A DNA stretch of 64,000 nucleotides. Source: Tetracentron sinense (lineage: Eukaryota > Streptophyta > Magnoliopsida > Trochodendrales > Trochodendraceae). A program made the position numbers and the translations under genes. A model generated the notes under the pieces. It was not told the origin of the DNA, did no database searches, and was given only the letters and a program-made list of their open reading frames with translations. Every line of letters starts with the position of its first letter. The stretch's first letter is position 1. Below, piece after piece: positions 21,839 through 32,329 of this stretch. The stretch spans positions 1 to 64,000 of the forward strand of contig JABCRI010001090.1 of the NCBI GenBank assembly GCA_015143295.1, written 5' to 3'.

Positions 21839-22455
21839 TGTGTGTGTGTGTGTGTTTGCTTGGGTGGTGTAAGTATTCCCTTGTCTTTGCCTTCAGTCAT
21901 TGCCTTGTGGTATGATTGAGTTTACCAAAAAAACCAGAACACCTTTAGGGTGAGTGTTTAGTCCCACATCGGGTACCTACCCGAGCGTGTTGTCCCATAT
22001 AAGTTCCTTGGCGCCTCAAACGGTTGGTACCCGTTTTGAGGAGCTCTAGGTTGAAGCTTACATGGGCTGCATGTGTGCGGTGTGTGTGTGAGTTTGCATG
22101 TGGTGTGTGTGTGTGTTTGCTTGGGTGGTGTGAGTATTCCCTTGTCTTTGCCTTCAGTCATTGCCTTGTGGTATGATTGAGTTTACCAAAAAAACCAGAA
22201 CACCTTTAGGGTAAGTGTTTAGTCCCACATCAGGTACCTACCGGAGCATGTTGTCCCATATAAGTTCCTTGGCGCCTCATCCGGTTGGTACCCGTTTTGA
22301 GGAGCTCTATGGTGAAGCTTACATGGGCTGCATGTGTGTGGTGTGTGTGTAAGTTTGCATGTGGTGTGGGTGTGTGTGTTTGCTTAGTTGGTGTGAGTAT
22401 TCCCTTGTCTTTGCCTTCATTCATTGCCTATGATTGAGTTTACCAAAATAAAAAG
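21839..22455 (+). mobile_element. Tandem-unit retroposon with two USE-TATA modules
   Basis: 617 bp flanked by ACCAAAGAGGACC (21826-21838) and ACCAAACAGGACC (22456-22468), a 13-bp target duplication with one mismatch. Structure: truncated body ending TTGAGTTTACCAAAAAAACC; promoter (USE 21961-21971, 26 bases, TATAAG 21998); full body; A-rich tail; promoter (USE 22222-22232, 26 bases, TATAAG 22259); body; final tail TTTACCAAAATAAAAAG. The unit length is 261 bp. Bodies include a GT microsatellite and have no coding capacity. Confidence 0.75.
21961..22003 (+). promoter_or_regulatory. Perfect USE with TATA 26 bp downstream
   Basis: GTCCCACATCG at 21961-21971 and TATAAG at 21998. A second module in the next unit reads GTCCCACATCA (22222-22232) and TATAAG (22259), again 26 bases apart. 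Confidence 0.65.
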
Positions 22456-22659
22456 ACCAAACAGGACCCGTCATAATGACAACCATCGGTAGGCTAAGCA
22501 TTTTCCATGAGTTTGTCATAAAGGATTTGTTTTTGAGAAAAACAGTTTAAAAACAATTTTAAAATGTGAATAATTTTAATGAGGTATATAATTGTAATGT
22601 TGAGTTCTGATAATTGAACAAATTCAAAATCAAAGCTCAAGATGCATAACTTCCATTCC

Positions 22660-22965
22660 CGGAGAGCGGAGATCTAATATATCATAGCCAATCGTGATTG
22701 AATTTGGGAGGAGTTCAATCTCACCAACAAGTTAACATGTGTCCCTTTTAATCCGTATTAATCATGGTTAAGATTCACTAAACCTTTGGATTCAACAATC
22801 TAACCTTAATTTTTATAAAAATATTTAAAAACAATTAACCCCAGGGTTAGTGAATCTTAACCATAGTTAATGGGGGTTAAAATAGACACGTGTTGACCTA
22901 TGGGTGCGATTGAAGTCTACTTGAGTTCGATCGCAATTGGTTTTGATTCGATCTCCCATTCCCAA
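22660..22965. repeat. Foldback MITE, cap type GAGTTCAAT
   Basis: Left arm with CCAATCGTGATTGAATTTGG and AACATGTGTCCC; right arm with GACACGTGTTGACC and GATCGCAATTGG. Core as in the other copies; about 36-bp outer arms include GGAGATC/GATCTCC. Confidence 0.7.
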
Positions 22966-23160
22966 TATTGATATACTAAAAAAATAATTTTACAGAATTT
23001 TAATAGGGGCACGTGCCCCCCCCCCCCCCCCAAGGCCCCACCTAGCTCACCTCCTGCTTGTGGGCAAGTCATGGTAGGTCTCTGACCCATCCCAATTCCC
23101 ATCAATGCAATTGAGTCGGTCGTCACATAGTCTGTTGCTTAACTTACTGTCATATCCTCA

Positions 23161-23435
23161 TCTTTACAATTATAATGGGAGAGGCAAGGGCAGCCTGAAT
23201 TTTTCGAAATTCCTAAACTAACTTTATATAAAACAAAACTTTAATTTAATGTTTTATTTTAATTCTCAAACTACCTCATCTATCTATTTAAAGAATAGAA
23301 TCACAGTCAATCACGATTGAACTTGGGGAGAGTTCAATCGCACCCGCGGGTTAACGCGTGTCCCTTTTAACTCCTATTAACTATAGTTAACTCCTTCCCC
23401 TCACTCTCACGTGCATCGCACGTGCCACCCGCTAA
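23161..23435 (+). mobile_element. Small non-autonomous Helitron
   Basis: Starts TCTTTACAATTATAATGGGA after an A and ends with the hairpin CACGTGCATCGCACGTG (23408-23424), then CCACCCGCTAA before a T. TC start, 3' hairpin, CTRR end and insertion between A and T are the Helitron hallmarks. Its 5' end matches the minus-strand element at 25683-26059. A half MITE (about 23305-23395) is embedded. No Rep/helicase. Confidence 0.7.
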
Positions 23436-23813
23436 TCTTACATAATGGAAACCGCCTGTGAGTTAAAACATTTTCCTTAAATTTAATGTACAATATGATC
23501 TTTTCTCTTTTCCTTTGTTTCGTAAAGGAAAATCAATATGTAACAAAATTCGGTGCAGGTCCTCATTCGTTCCACAACTCAGTTTTTTTACATTTATCAA
23601 CTATGGTTATGATTAGCAATTTAATCTTATTTTTTTTTAGGGAAAAAACAAAAACAAAAAACTTAATTTTAATTTAATTAAGCTTAATCAAGGTTAAAGG
23701 ATATTAAAAGGGACATCAGTACACGAAGGCCAGTAAATAGCTGACCTAGTGGTATGCTAATCACTGTTACTTAGTGAACAATTGTAGAGAGAACTAAGAA
23801 GGTTTGAAAATGG

Positions 23814-24156
23814 CTCAGGATCCTCTCGAGAGACTCTCTTCGGTTTGAACCCCTAGAGGTCACCACGTGTCTCCTTTGACACCCCTTAACCATGGATAAG
23901 GTTTACTTATCCCTAGGGTTCACTCACTCATACTTGGATATTTTTTATATATTAATTATTATTTTTTAATATTAAAAACAGTTTTTAATTTTAAAAAAAG
24001 AAATAATATTTAAAAAAAAAAACCAAGGATAAATGGGTGAACCCTAGGGGTGGGTGAACCTTACCCGTGGTTAAGGGTTGTTAAATGAGACACGTGGTGG
24101 CTTCTAACGGTTCAAACCGGAGAGAGTCTCCATTTTGAACTCGAGAGGATAATGAG
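23814..24156. repeat. Foldback MITE, cap CTCTCGAGAG
   Basis: Arms CTCAGGATCCTCTCGAG and its inverse at 24140-24156, followed by CGGTTTGAACC and the common core (CACCACGTGTCTCC, CTAGGGTTCACTCACTC). The near-direct repeat TTTGAAAATGG (23803-23813) / TTTGAAAATTGG (24159-24170) may be the target duplication. Confidence 0.75.
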
Positions 24157-24253
24157 CCTTTGAAAATTGGCTGTCTAGGGAACCTTTTTCGAAGATAGGA
24201 AAATGACTTTCTAATTCCAACGTTGGAAGTTCAATAAAGCTGAGCATTCTGAG

Positions 24254-25087
24254 TAAGGCTGTCAAAAAAGCCTATATAGAAGGGTACCCGGCCCGGCCCG
24301 GCCCTCCGAAGCCCTCCAAAGCCCGGCCCTACCCCAGTCCTTGGGCCGGGCAGGGCCAAAAAATTGGAAGCCCTTGTCCTCTAGGGCCGGGCTAGGGCTC
24401 CCCCTGTCCGGCCCTTCCCGGCCCTTCCCGGCCCGGCCCGGCCCTACTTTATCTTAAGATAAATATTTTTTTAATAATTTTACTAATATGCTCCCTTTAA
24501 CCTTTTATTAACGTTATGAAAGTAGGGCTATGTTTGTAATTGCGCCAACTAAAGACCTTATAAAAACCAACCTAACACAGACCAAACCTTAACTTGTATT
24601 CACATTCTAAGACTTTGCCTCTTCATTCTTCAACTTCAATCGCACAGGCCACATACCACTTTGGCTCTTCATCGATCCTCTCTCTCTCTCTCATATCTTA
24701 CTCTCTACTTTCAGTTTTATATTTAAACATATTTTCAATTTTGTTCTATATAGTTTTATTATTCTACTTGTTTACCTATACTATGTTTTGGTTTATTATG
24801 CATGACTGTCACTGATAGGGAAATTTTTTTTTTAACTCTGTCATTGCTCTTTTTGTTGCAATGTTGATCTCAAACCCGAATAAAAGAGGAGGGTATCCAT
24901 TTCCATGTAAGATTGACAGTCAGTGTAGTAAAAAAAAATTTATTATCTTAGATGAAAAAAAAAAAATTCCGCTCTTTCTTCCGGCCCTTTGGCCGGCCCG
25001 GGTTGGCCCCGGCCCTTGAAGGGCTAGGGCTCTACTCTTATAAGGAAGGGTAGGGCTAGGGTTGACCCCGGCCCTTTGACACCCCTA
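24254..25087. mobile_element. Deletion-derivative hAT element with intact 8-bp target duplication
   Basis: 834 bp with ends TAAGGCTGTCAAA and TTTGACACCCCTA, flanked by perfect ATTCTGAG duplications (24246-24253 and 25088-25095). Subterminal GGCCCGGCCC arrays at both ends resemble the hAT remnant at 16869. Its middle (TATAGTTTTATTATTCTAC..., ACTCTGTCATTGCTC) matches the tail of that remnant (about 20465-20570). It therefore looks like the same family with the transposase deleted. Confidence 0.88.
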
Positions 25088-25251
25088 ATTCTGAGACCCA
25101 TATTTGGTTTCTGATGCAAGGACGGGTGGTTTGCAGGTTGTCACATCCAACTTCCACCATCACGACGGTTCAAGGCGGGACGGCTTCCTTCCTCGTCAGA
25201 CCCTCCAAAGTCACACTCACCTGAAAGTATGATTATAAGGCACCTATTCCT

Positions 25252-25590
25252 CTCCAGTTGTAACCGGTTTTGCCAAAACCGGTTACACCCATGAGGGGGC
25301 CACATGTCCCTTTTGAGACCTCTTTAACTATGGTTAAGATTCACTCACCTCTAAGATTCACCCACCTGTCCTTGGTTTTTTTTAAAAATATTAAAAAAAT
25401 TTGTTAACCGTGGTTAAAATTTACCAACTCCTAGGGTTAATTTATTTTAAATATTTTTTCTAAAAACCAAATATAGTTGAGTGAACCCTAGGAGTAGGTG
25501 AATCTTAACCACAGTTAAGAGGTGTGAAAAGGGACCTTTGGTGACCACAGGGGAGTAACCGGTTTTGTCAAAAACCGGTTACAACCGGAG
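25252..25590. repeat. Foldback MITE, cap GTAACCGGTTTTG/CAAAACCGGTTAC
   Basis: Each end is itself a near-perfect hairpin (25260-25286 on the left, about 25555-25583 on the right), then the shared core with CCACATGTCCCTTTTGAG and TCACCCACCTGTCCTTGG. Outermost arms are CTCCAGTTG and CAACCGGAG. Confidence 0.8.
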
Positions 25591-25682
25591 AAGATCACCA
25601 GTCATGATTATAGGCTACTAAACCATCGCGGGGATATTACTTTTTTGCATCTCTGATTCCGATAAAATCTTGTTTTTAAAAA

Positions 25683-26059
25683 ATAGCGGATGGCACATGA
25701 GATTCACGTGAGAGCGAGGGAAAGAGTTAAGGACATCCGATTGAATTTGCTAGTGACACGTGCAATGCAAGTGAGAGAGGGGAAGGAGTTAACCACAGTT
25801 AAAAGGAATTAAAAGGGGCACGTGTTAACCCATAAGTGTGATTGAACTCTCCCTGAGGTTAATCGTGATTGGCTGTGATTCTAAATAGATAGATGGCAAG
25901 GGGTAGTTTAGGAATTAAAGTAAAATATTAAATCAAAGACAAGGGTAGTTTGGGAATTAAAGTAAATATTAAATTAATGTTTTGTTTTTATATAAGGGTA
26001 ATTTGAGAATTTCGGAAAAATCATCTTAACGCATGCCTCTTGCATTATAATAGTAAAGA
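25683..26059 (-). mobile_element. Small non-autonomous Helitron, minus strand
   Basis: On the minus strand it starts TCTTTACTATTATAATGCA (from 26059) after an A, and ends with hairpin CACGTGAATCTCATGTG (25710-25694) and CCATCCGCTAT. The final base departs from CTRR. A second hairpin-like end (CTAG at 25750-25753) lies inside. Half of a MITE core is embedded at 25790-25880. Confidence 0.55.
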
Positions 26060-26359
26060 TAAATATTAACTCTAAAAGTTAAAGTTGATAACTAGAGTTA
26101 ATGAATATATTTTTTTTTTTGGGTAATCAATATCATTAACCTACGTTAGTATAGTTAGCCGGTCAGAAGTTAGCATGGGCAGTGGAGCTCTTGCTGCTCG
26201 TACCCGAGGGGATTGGATCAAAAACCTTCACCTTGGAAGGCTACACCCTTACCACTCACGCAAGAGGACTTAAAAAGGCTTTTGTGTTTAAGTTTGAACC
26301 GAATTGCAAGAGTCCCGTTATAATTGTAGAGGATTACAAGTCAAACAAGATATACAATA

Positions 26360-27706
26360 CTAGTGGGCGACACGTGCGGTGCACGTGAGAGAGAGGGGAA
26401 GGGGAGAGAGACTGAGACCTTAGTAAGGGCATTTGAAAAAAAATTAAAAATATTTTGGGTATAGAAACTTAAGGGACATTTTGGATATCCTCTAACGTTT
26501 TAGGTGCATTTTAGGTATAACAAAGAAAAGGGGCGGGTGCAGACTTGGCGATGCATTCTTTTTTCAAAGCGTTTTGCCAAGAAGGTGAGGAGTCCAATTA
26601 TGCCATTGAGGTCGTTATGTGTCCCTTTTAACACTTCTTAATTGTGGTTAAGATTCACCCACCCTTAAGGTTTACCCACTTATCCTTGGTTTTTAGAAAA
26701 AATATGAAAATAATTTAACCATAAGAGTTACTGAATTTTAATCAGGATTTAATCTAAAAACCAAAGATAAGTGGGTAAACTTTAAGGGTGGGTGAATATT
26801 AACCACAGTTAGAGTCCAGTTATGCCCTTAATGTTGTCATGCGTCTCTTTGACACCCCATAATGGTTAAGATTCACCCACCCTAGGGTTCACCATCCTCT
26901 CCATGGTTTTGTTTTTTTTTTTTTTTTAATATAGACAGAAATTTAATCCTAAGAGTTGTGGATTTTAATCAGGTTTAAAAAAAAGATTAACTATCAACAA
27001 GAGCGGATGACTGTTAAACTGGAGCTACCCAATATTTGCATTGAGAAGTGGTAGTGTGGTAATTATGAGCACAAAGAAGGGTGTTATTTAACAGTAAATG
27101 TTTTCCATAAATACCCCTTCTCAAGGCAAAATTGGGAAGCTCTGGTTGACTGTTCAACCAGAGCTCCTGTTGATAGTTATTCTCTTAAAAAAATAATATT
27201 TTTTTTCTAAAAATCAAGAATAAGTGGGTGAACCCTAGGAATTCCATGTGTCTCTTATGACATCTCTTAAATGTGGTTAAGATTCACCTACCCCTAGAGT
27301 TCACTCACCCCTAGGGTTCACCCACTTATCCTTGATTTTTAGAAAAAAAAATATTAATTTTTTTAAACCCCAATTAAAATTCACTTGGGGTTAATTTATT
27401 CTTCTAAAAACCAATGATAAGTAGGTGAATCCTAGGGGTGAGTGAATCTTAACCACAGTTAAGGAATGTATAACTGTAAAGAATTTTAAGTCTATTATAG
27501 ATAAATGAGGGGTAGTATGGAAATCAAGCAAACATTGAATGAAATTTTTTCTTATATACATCATTATGATAAAGGTAATTTGGGAATTAGAAAATTATAA
27601 GGGGAACATTCTCATCATAAAAACATAAGTTAAAAGGCATTTGTGGAATTAATACAAATATCAATCAACGTTTTGAACAGAAGAATCATCTTTATATTAG
27701 TAAAGA
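26360..27706 (-). mobile_element. Candidate larger Helitron carrying nested MITEs
   Basis: The 3' end on the minus strand is clear: hairpin CACGTGCACCGCACGTG then TCGCCCACTAG before a T (26360). A candidate 5' end, TCTTTACTAATATAAAG, lies at 27706 but the preceding base is T, not A. Subterminal wording (GGTAATTTGGGAATT) matches the other Helitrons. The pairing of the two ends is an inference. Confidence 0.45.
26588..27485. repeat. Cluster of foldback MITEs, cap GGAGTCCA(A/G)TTATGCC
   Basis: Two or three core units with left arms at about 26588, 26814 and 27240 (TGTGTCCCTTTTAACAC, TTCACCCACTTATCCTTGG) and matching inverse arms. Units are partly truncated by one another. A short insert at about 27000-27180 has no recognisable features. 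Confidence 0.7.
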
Positions 27707-27795
27707 AAGATAATTGATTAAAAAAGGGTAATTTAGTCTTTTACTTATTTAACTACAATAAATTAATTAGAGTTAAATTTTCATTATATAAATTA

Positions 27796-27925
27796 GGGTA
27801 AATTACATTGACCACTCCTTTGAAATTTCACAAACCTCCCCTCTATTATATGAAATAACATGGCCCTCCCTTGTTAGGCTTGTCAAGTTAACAGCGTTAC
27901 TTTTTTTACAATTTTACCCCATTAC
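27796..27925. repeat. Single end of the GGGTAAATTACA foldback family
   Basis: GGGTAAATTACATTGACC, TTTCACAAACCTCCCCTC and GGCCCTCCC match the left arm of the element at 40358-41706; the other arm is absent. Confidence 0.6.
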
Positions 27926-28644
27926 TTGAGGAAACATGTCATTACTATGGAAAATTCGCAAGAATTGGAGCTCACCAAAAGTGGGCGATCGATTGCCCCT
28001 AGTGGGGATCAATTGCACGGAGCGTCGTTTTGCAGATTTTTTCAGAAAATTGCGGGGTTTGAGTCTTTTATGCTTTGAGAAACTTCTAATTCGAATGAGA
28101 GATTTTCTATTTGTCCAGGTCTCTTGTTTAGGCCTATAAATAGGAGATTATGTGCCTAGGGTTTGCGTGGTCATGGTTTTGAGAACAAGGTGAATATTTT
28201 AGGGCTCCCGGGGAGAGTGGGGTTTGCTCTCGGGGAGAATCCTGATAGTTCTCATGGGGAGTGAGAGATAATAGAAAGTGTTTAAGCATACTAGGGCTTG
28301 GGAAAAAGGTTGAAGGGATGATAAATAGGGATTGTTCTTAAGATTCATTGAGAAGGTGACTTGAGTGGGATGTACAATTAGGGTTCATTCAGAATGTGAC
28401 TTGAGTGAGGTGTACAAGGGGTTCTGGGCTTGGGTTGAGATTTAATCTGAGAAGAGAGTAAATATTGTATTGAGTTTCTCAAGGTTTCTCTGAATAAAGT
28501 AGAAGCAATCAGATCTTGACACGTGGATGTAAGCAGGTTATTGTCGAACAACGTATAACTCTTGTGTTTTTCTTTCGTGTATTGTTTGTGTGCTTGTTTG
28601 TTTATTCTTTTCCATCGGTGTTATTCTGTTATTTCCCCAACAAT

Positions 28645-28657
28645 TGGTATCAGAGCC
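28645..28657 (+). promoter_or_regulatory. Primer-binding site (tRNA-Met initiator)
   Basis: TGGTATCAGAGCC, the standard plant LTR-element primer site, two bases after the LTR end. Confidence 0.85.
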
Positions 28658-29299
28658 AGGTTAGTTTGGGCAACTTTCCGTTGAGGAGGTTTGATAGAAA
28701 AAGAGGCTTCATTATGCTGAAATAGTGCAAGATAGATGCATACTTAGTATGAACATTCTTCTAATAAAGTGGTTATTAGATTTGAGGGATTCATTCGACG
28801 AAGTGGTTCGGACTTTGGGAGGGGTAACCGATGTCCATAAGTCGCGATGAAATTTAATTTCACTTGGCCAATGATACTCCCTGAGACTGTTGCTACATAG
28901 CAGGAGGTGGAGTGATCAAAATAAAGCGGAGAAAATAAGAATTCTTTATATTGATAAAAGGGAAGAAGTGTGATGATGTGTATCTCCTGGATGACATACG
29001 GGTGTAGGTGGAGCTACTACGGGGTCTACAGGAATCAGAAACCGGGTGTTATGTAGCAGCCAGAAAGCTCACCTAGAGTCTTTTTCGCAGTCTGGGCGGA
29101 GATGGGTATTCCAGTGGGTTTTCTGAAATGATGGAAATGGTGAGGTGCCTTTGGTAGAGAGGATGAGTCGATTTCCTCATCCGGGATTCTTCCAGAATGG
29201 AGGACGGGTTTCCAGGCTATATATGAGTTTGACCAAGTTTTATCGAATCTGGTGGAGTGCTTTCTAAGGGGTTTTGAGGGTGTGTAGCTAGTGAGTCTC

Positions 29300-29512
29300 T
29301 TTCACAAATGGTGTAGAGGCGGGTTAGGTCAAAAGGTTTTTTGGTGGGTCTCTTTCGCAGATGGTGTAGAGATGGGTATACCAAAAGGTTGTTTGGTAGG
29401 TTTGCAGATCGATGGTGTAGAGACGGGTATACCAAAAGGTTGTTTGGTGGGTCTCCTTCGCAGATGGTGCAGAGACAAGTAGACCAAACGGTTATTTGTG
29501 GTATTTGCAAAC
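29300..29512. repeat. About four tandem units of roughly 52 bp
   Basis: Units of the form GATGGTGTAGAGACGGGTAT, then ACCAAAAGGTTGTTTGGTGG. Open frames on both strands here (including a 162-codon minus-strand frame) are translations of this array, not proteins. Confidence 0.75.
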
Positions 29513-29799
29513 TTCTTTGCAGTAATTGCAAACGGGGTGACAAAATTTTGAGAGAGATTCTGGTTTGAGGTGGAGGTGTTTCCCAGATGTGGGTGATGCG
29601 GTGTTCTATCTTGAAAGTTTGCTTGGTGCTTAACAAATTGGTTCTCTTGATTGTGGTGATGTCGCGAAATTCTCGTAAAGATAGAGATTTGTAGAAAATT
29701 GGCAAGAATTGAAACTCACCAAAACTGGGCGATCGATCCCCACTAGGGGCAATTGATCACCTGGTGGCAATTGGTTGAACTTACATTCTTGATAGCCGG

Positions 29800-30404
29800 A
29801 ATAAACTTACATTCTTGATTTTTAAGTACGTAGGGTGGCAATTGGTTGGGTCAATTCAAATTTGGTTTGGGTAACCCAATCTCGACTGATTTATGCATAG
29901 GTTGAAATGACAAACCTTAATCCATCCTAATAGTTGACCTATTAACTCTAATCCGCCTCTGGAATTTGTTTGAAATAAATAAAATATAATAATATGTTTT
30001 GTTATGATGACATTAAGTTAAAGCTTCACACGACCTTAGTTCAGCCCAACACGGCCCAGCTTGAAGTACTGTTGTTTGACCATGTCATTGGAAACTCTCC
30101 CAGTAATGGAAGCAGTCAATAAGATTGTTACACATCCTTGTCATAAAACATACTGCATTTGGAATGTCTCATTTTGTCTATATGAATAGTTGTAAAGCAT
30201 TGTAACACATGAAGATGTTAAAATAAATTTTTTAAATTCAAAATTTTCTTGTATTATAATTAAAGTTTTCCTTTATTATTATTATTATTAGTAGATCCTA
30301 TTTTCATGGGAACTTGATGAGTTGATCCGCCTTATTCTTATTATAATTATTAATTATTAATATTATTATTATTTCTACATTTTCTTGCTAAAGTCACGGA
30401 ACAT
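29800..30404. other. Gene-free stretch with an hAT-tail-like segment
   Basis: GTAGGGTGGCAATTGG near 29829 resembles an hAT-type end. About 30105-30395 shares wording with the tail of the hAT remnant at 20620-20860 (CATCCTTGTCATAAAACATAC, GGAATGTCTCATTTTGTCT). Probably a decayed hAT derivative. Confidence 0.4.
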
Positions 30405-30765
30405 TGTTTGAGATCAAATCACTGCCATTTGTGATTGAACTTGGGGAGAGTTCAATCGCACCCATAGGTCAACACGTGTCCTTCTAAATCCTTATTAATT
30501 GTGGTTGAAATTTACTAACTCTTGGGGTTCAAGATTTAACTTAAGTTTTTAAAAAGAAATATTAAAAACTTAATCCTAAGGGTTAAAAATTCTTAACTAG
30601 AGTTAAATAATTTTTTCTAAAAAGCAAGATTATATTGTTAAACCCCAAGGGTTAGTTAATCTTAATCACAATTATTATGGGTTAAAAGGGACACATGTTT
30701 GCTTGTGATGCGATTGAACTCTCCCTAATTGAAATCAGAATTGGCTGTGATTAATCTCTTCCTAC
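30405..30765. repeat. Foldback MITE, cap type GAGTTCAAT
   Basis: Left arm TTGAACTTGGGGAGAGTTCA and CAACACGTGTCC; right arm GGGACACATG, ATTGAACTCTCCC. AT-rich centre. Non-coding. Confidence 0.75.
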
Positions 30766-31058
30766 TTTCAGTCAACCAATGCTCTCACTCTTTACCAACC
30801 ATCTGTCTACTTTTTTTTTGAAAAAAAAAAATTTAATCACTATAGAATGGATAGGTGGAGGGTGAGAGTAGAGGTTGACCGAGAGTAGGGCTAGCACTCT
30901 TCATATATTTTAGTGATAAAAAATCTTCCAAAGGTAACAAAAAACACGCACTAAGTGTGTCCCCTCACTAGGAGGGGGGTTCCGGGCTCAACTCTCGTAG
31001 GGGTGGGCATTATGATTCCCCAACATAAATCATAGAGCAATTACTAACCCACCAACTA

Positions 31059-31266
31059 TAGGGATGACAATGGGCCAGGTTAAACGGGTAACCCGCCCCT
31101 ATAGAGACGAGTTTGGGAGGTTCATAAATGGGTCAGGTGCGGATGATTAATGATGGGTAAACCTGACTCGAGTTCGTGCCGGGGATGGATTTACGCCGTC
31201 CTGCCCCGTTTATAATTTTGATGGCTATTTTGTCCTTAAATTATTCCAAAAATTACTTTAATATCT

Positions 31267-31315
<49 letters not shown>

Positions 31316-31360
31316 TCCCGATTTGCCCGCCCACCCAAACACGCCCATTTGCCATCCCTA
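31059..31360. mobile_element. hAT-type MITE with internal microsatellite
   Basis: Ends TAGGGATGACAATGGGCC and GCCATCCCTA, similar to the MITE at 14504 and 58220, with CCCGCCCC-type subterminal sequence. A (CA)n(TA)n run at about 31267-31314. Target duplication not convincing (ACCAACTA versus ATAACTAG). Confidence 0.65.
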
Positions 31361-31639
31361 ATAACTAGCTTGTGCAAAAACAAAACCCTATAAAATAATA
31401 TTTAATTGGATATTTTTTTTGGTATAGATATAGAGCTCACAAACACACACACAACTCACACATACACCCTCATGCATCAAGGCAAGAGCACCCACACAAC
31501 CCTCAAAAAAAGGGAATTTTAAATGTGAATAATTTTACTGAGGTGTATAATTGTAATTTTCAGAATTATGGGGCCTTTACTATAAAAATAACCCCTTCCA
31601 AATTCAGAAACCAGTTTGAACCGTTGTTTATTTCCTCTC

Positions 31640-31794
31640 GTTTCTTCCCACCTATGTAAAGCTTTCTTTCAGTACACTTCCTAATTGTGAGGCGTTCTCA
31701 GTACAGAAAGAAGAATCTCACAATCTCCTCCGGCGAAGCCGAAGCTCTTCAGGTCGCCGGAGTTCTTCTTCATCCTCCGGCCGACCATCGGCAG
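31640..31794 (+). other. Probable 5' untranslated exon 1 of the tetraspanin gene
   Basis: GC-richer sequence ending in a strong donor CAG/GTACGT at 31794/31795. The only ATG (31654) is followed at once by TAA. The 5' limit is unknown. Confidence 0.5.
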
Positions 31795-32262
31795 GTACGT
31801 TTCGTTTCTCTTTCTCATCGACAGGAATCTGACTATGCATTTTATGGTCCATTACTGTTCGGTTCATTTTGCTGTGAATCAAAATAACCTTCAGCTCTGT
31901 TTGTTTCTGAAATTATTTCCAAGGGATACGAATGTTTTAACGTGTTTGGCAAAAAATTAAATTTTTCATGAAAATTACTTCTCTCAATGAATTGTTTTCC
32001 ATCGTTTTACAAGGAAAAAGGAAGAGAAGTCATTTCCCGGACCCTCGAGCTATGTTCTATCTTTTGCCTCTGTATTTTAGATTTTTTTTCGTTTTTAGTT
32101 CGAGTAGATATCATGTTCTGAAATCCTTTATTTTCTAGTCTCCCTCTCTCTCTCTCCTTCTTCTTCCAAATGGAAGCTCTGTTACTGTTGTTGTTCATTT
32201 TTTTCTTGAAATTTTTAATGGGATTTAAATTTACTGGTTTTGATGGGAATTTGTTCTTGTAG

Positions 32263-32329
32263 TTTTGGAAGAGATTTCTGCAGAAGTGTTGTCGGCTTGT
32301 GGCTGTTTAAAGGATTTGCACATAGGAAG
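32263..32329 (+). other. Probable 5' untranslated exon 2 of the tetraspanin gene
   Basis: Bounded by acceptor TTCTTGTAG (ending 32262) and donor AAG/GTGAGT (32330). Introns of 468 bp and about 2.3 kb would separate it from exon 1 and from the coding exon, whose acceptor is TTGTAG ending 34631. It could instead be part of an unrelated transcript. Confidence 0.45.

Larger units (their letters stand above)
27948..29760 (+). mobile_element. Internally deleted LTR retrotransposon
   Basis: 5' LTR about 27948-28642: starts TGGAAAATTCGCAAGAATTG, TATA-like CCTATAAATAGG near 28132, AATAAAG near 28492, ends CCCCAACA. Two bases later the primer site TGGTATCAGAGCC (28645-28657) matches initiator tRNA-Met. 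The interior is only about 1 kb, too short for gag-pol, though GNFPLRRFD near 28666 recalls the start of Copia gag proteins. The 3' LTR begins at 29690 (TGTAGAAAATTGGCAAGAA) after purine-rich AAAGATAGAGATT and is truncated near 29760. Confidence 0.75.

Noticed and set aside
21961..22003. Genuine snRNA gene behind the USE-TATA module
   Set aside because: The downstream sequence has a GT microsatellite and an A-rich tail and does not resemble U1-U6 sequences as far as I can tell.
26182..26388. 68-codon open frame
   Set aside because: Runs into a Helitron 3' hairpin; nothing resembles a known protein.
29217..29705. 162-codon minus-strand open frame
   Set aside because: It crosses a tandem array of about 52-bp units inside a deleted LTR element; the apparent protein is a repeat translation.
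31687..31887. Possible coding exon before the tetraspanin gene
   Set aside because: No ATG (the frame would need GTG), and it runs through a strong splice donor at 31795; better read as an untranslated exon.
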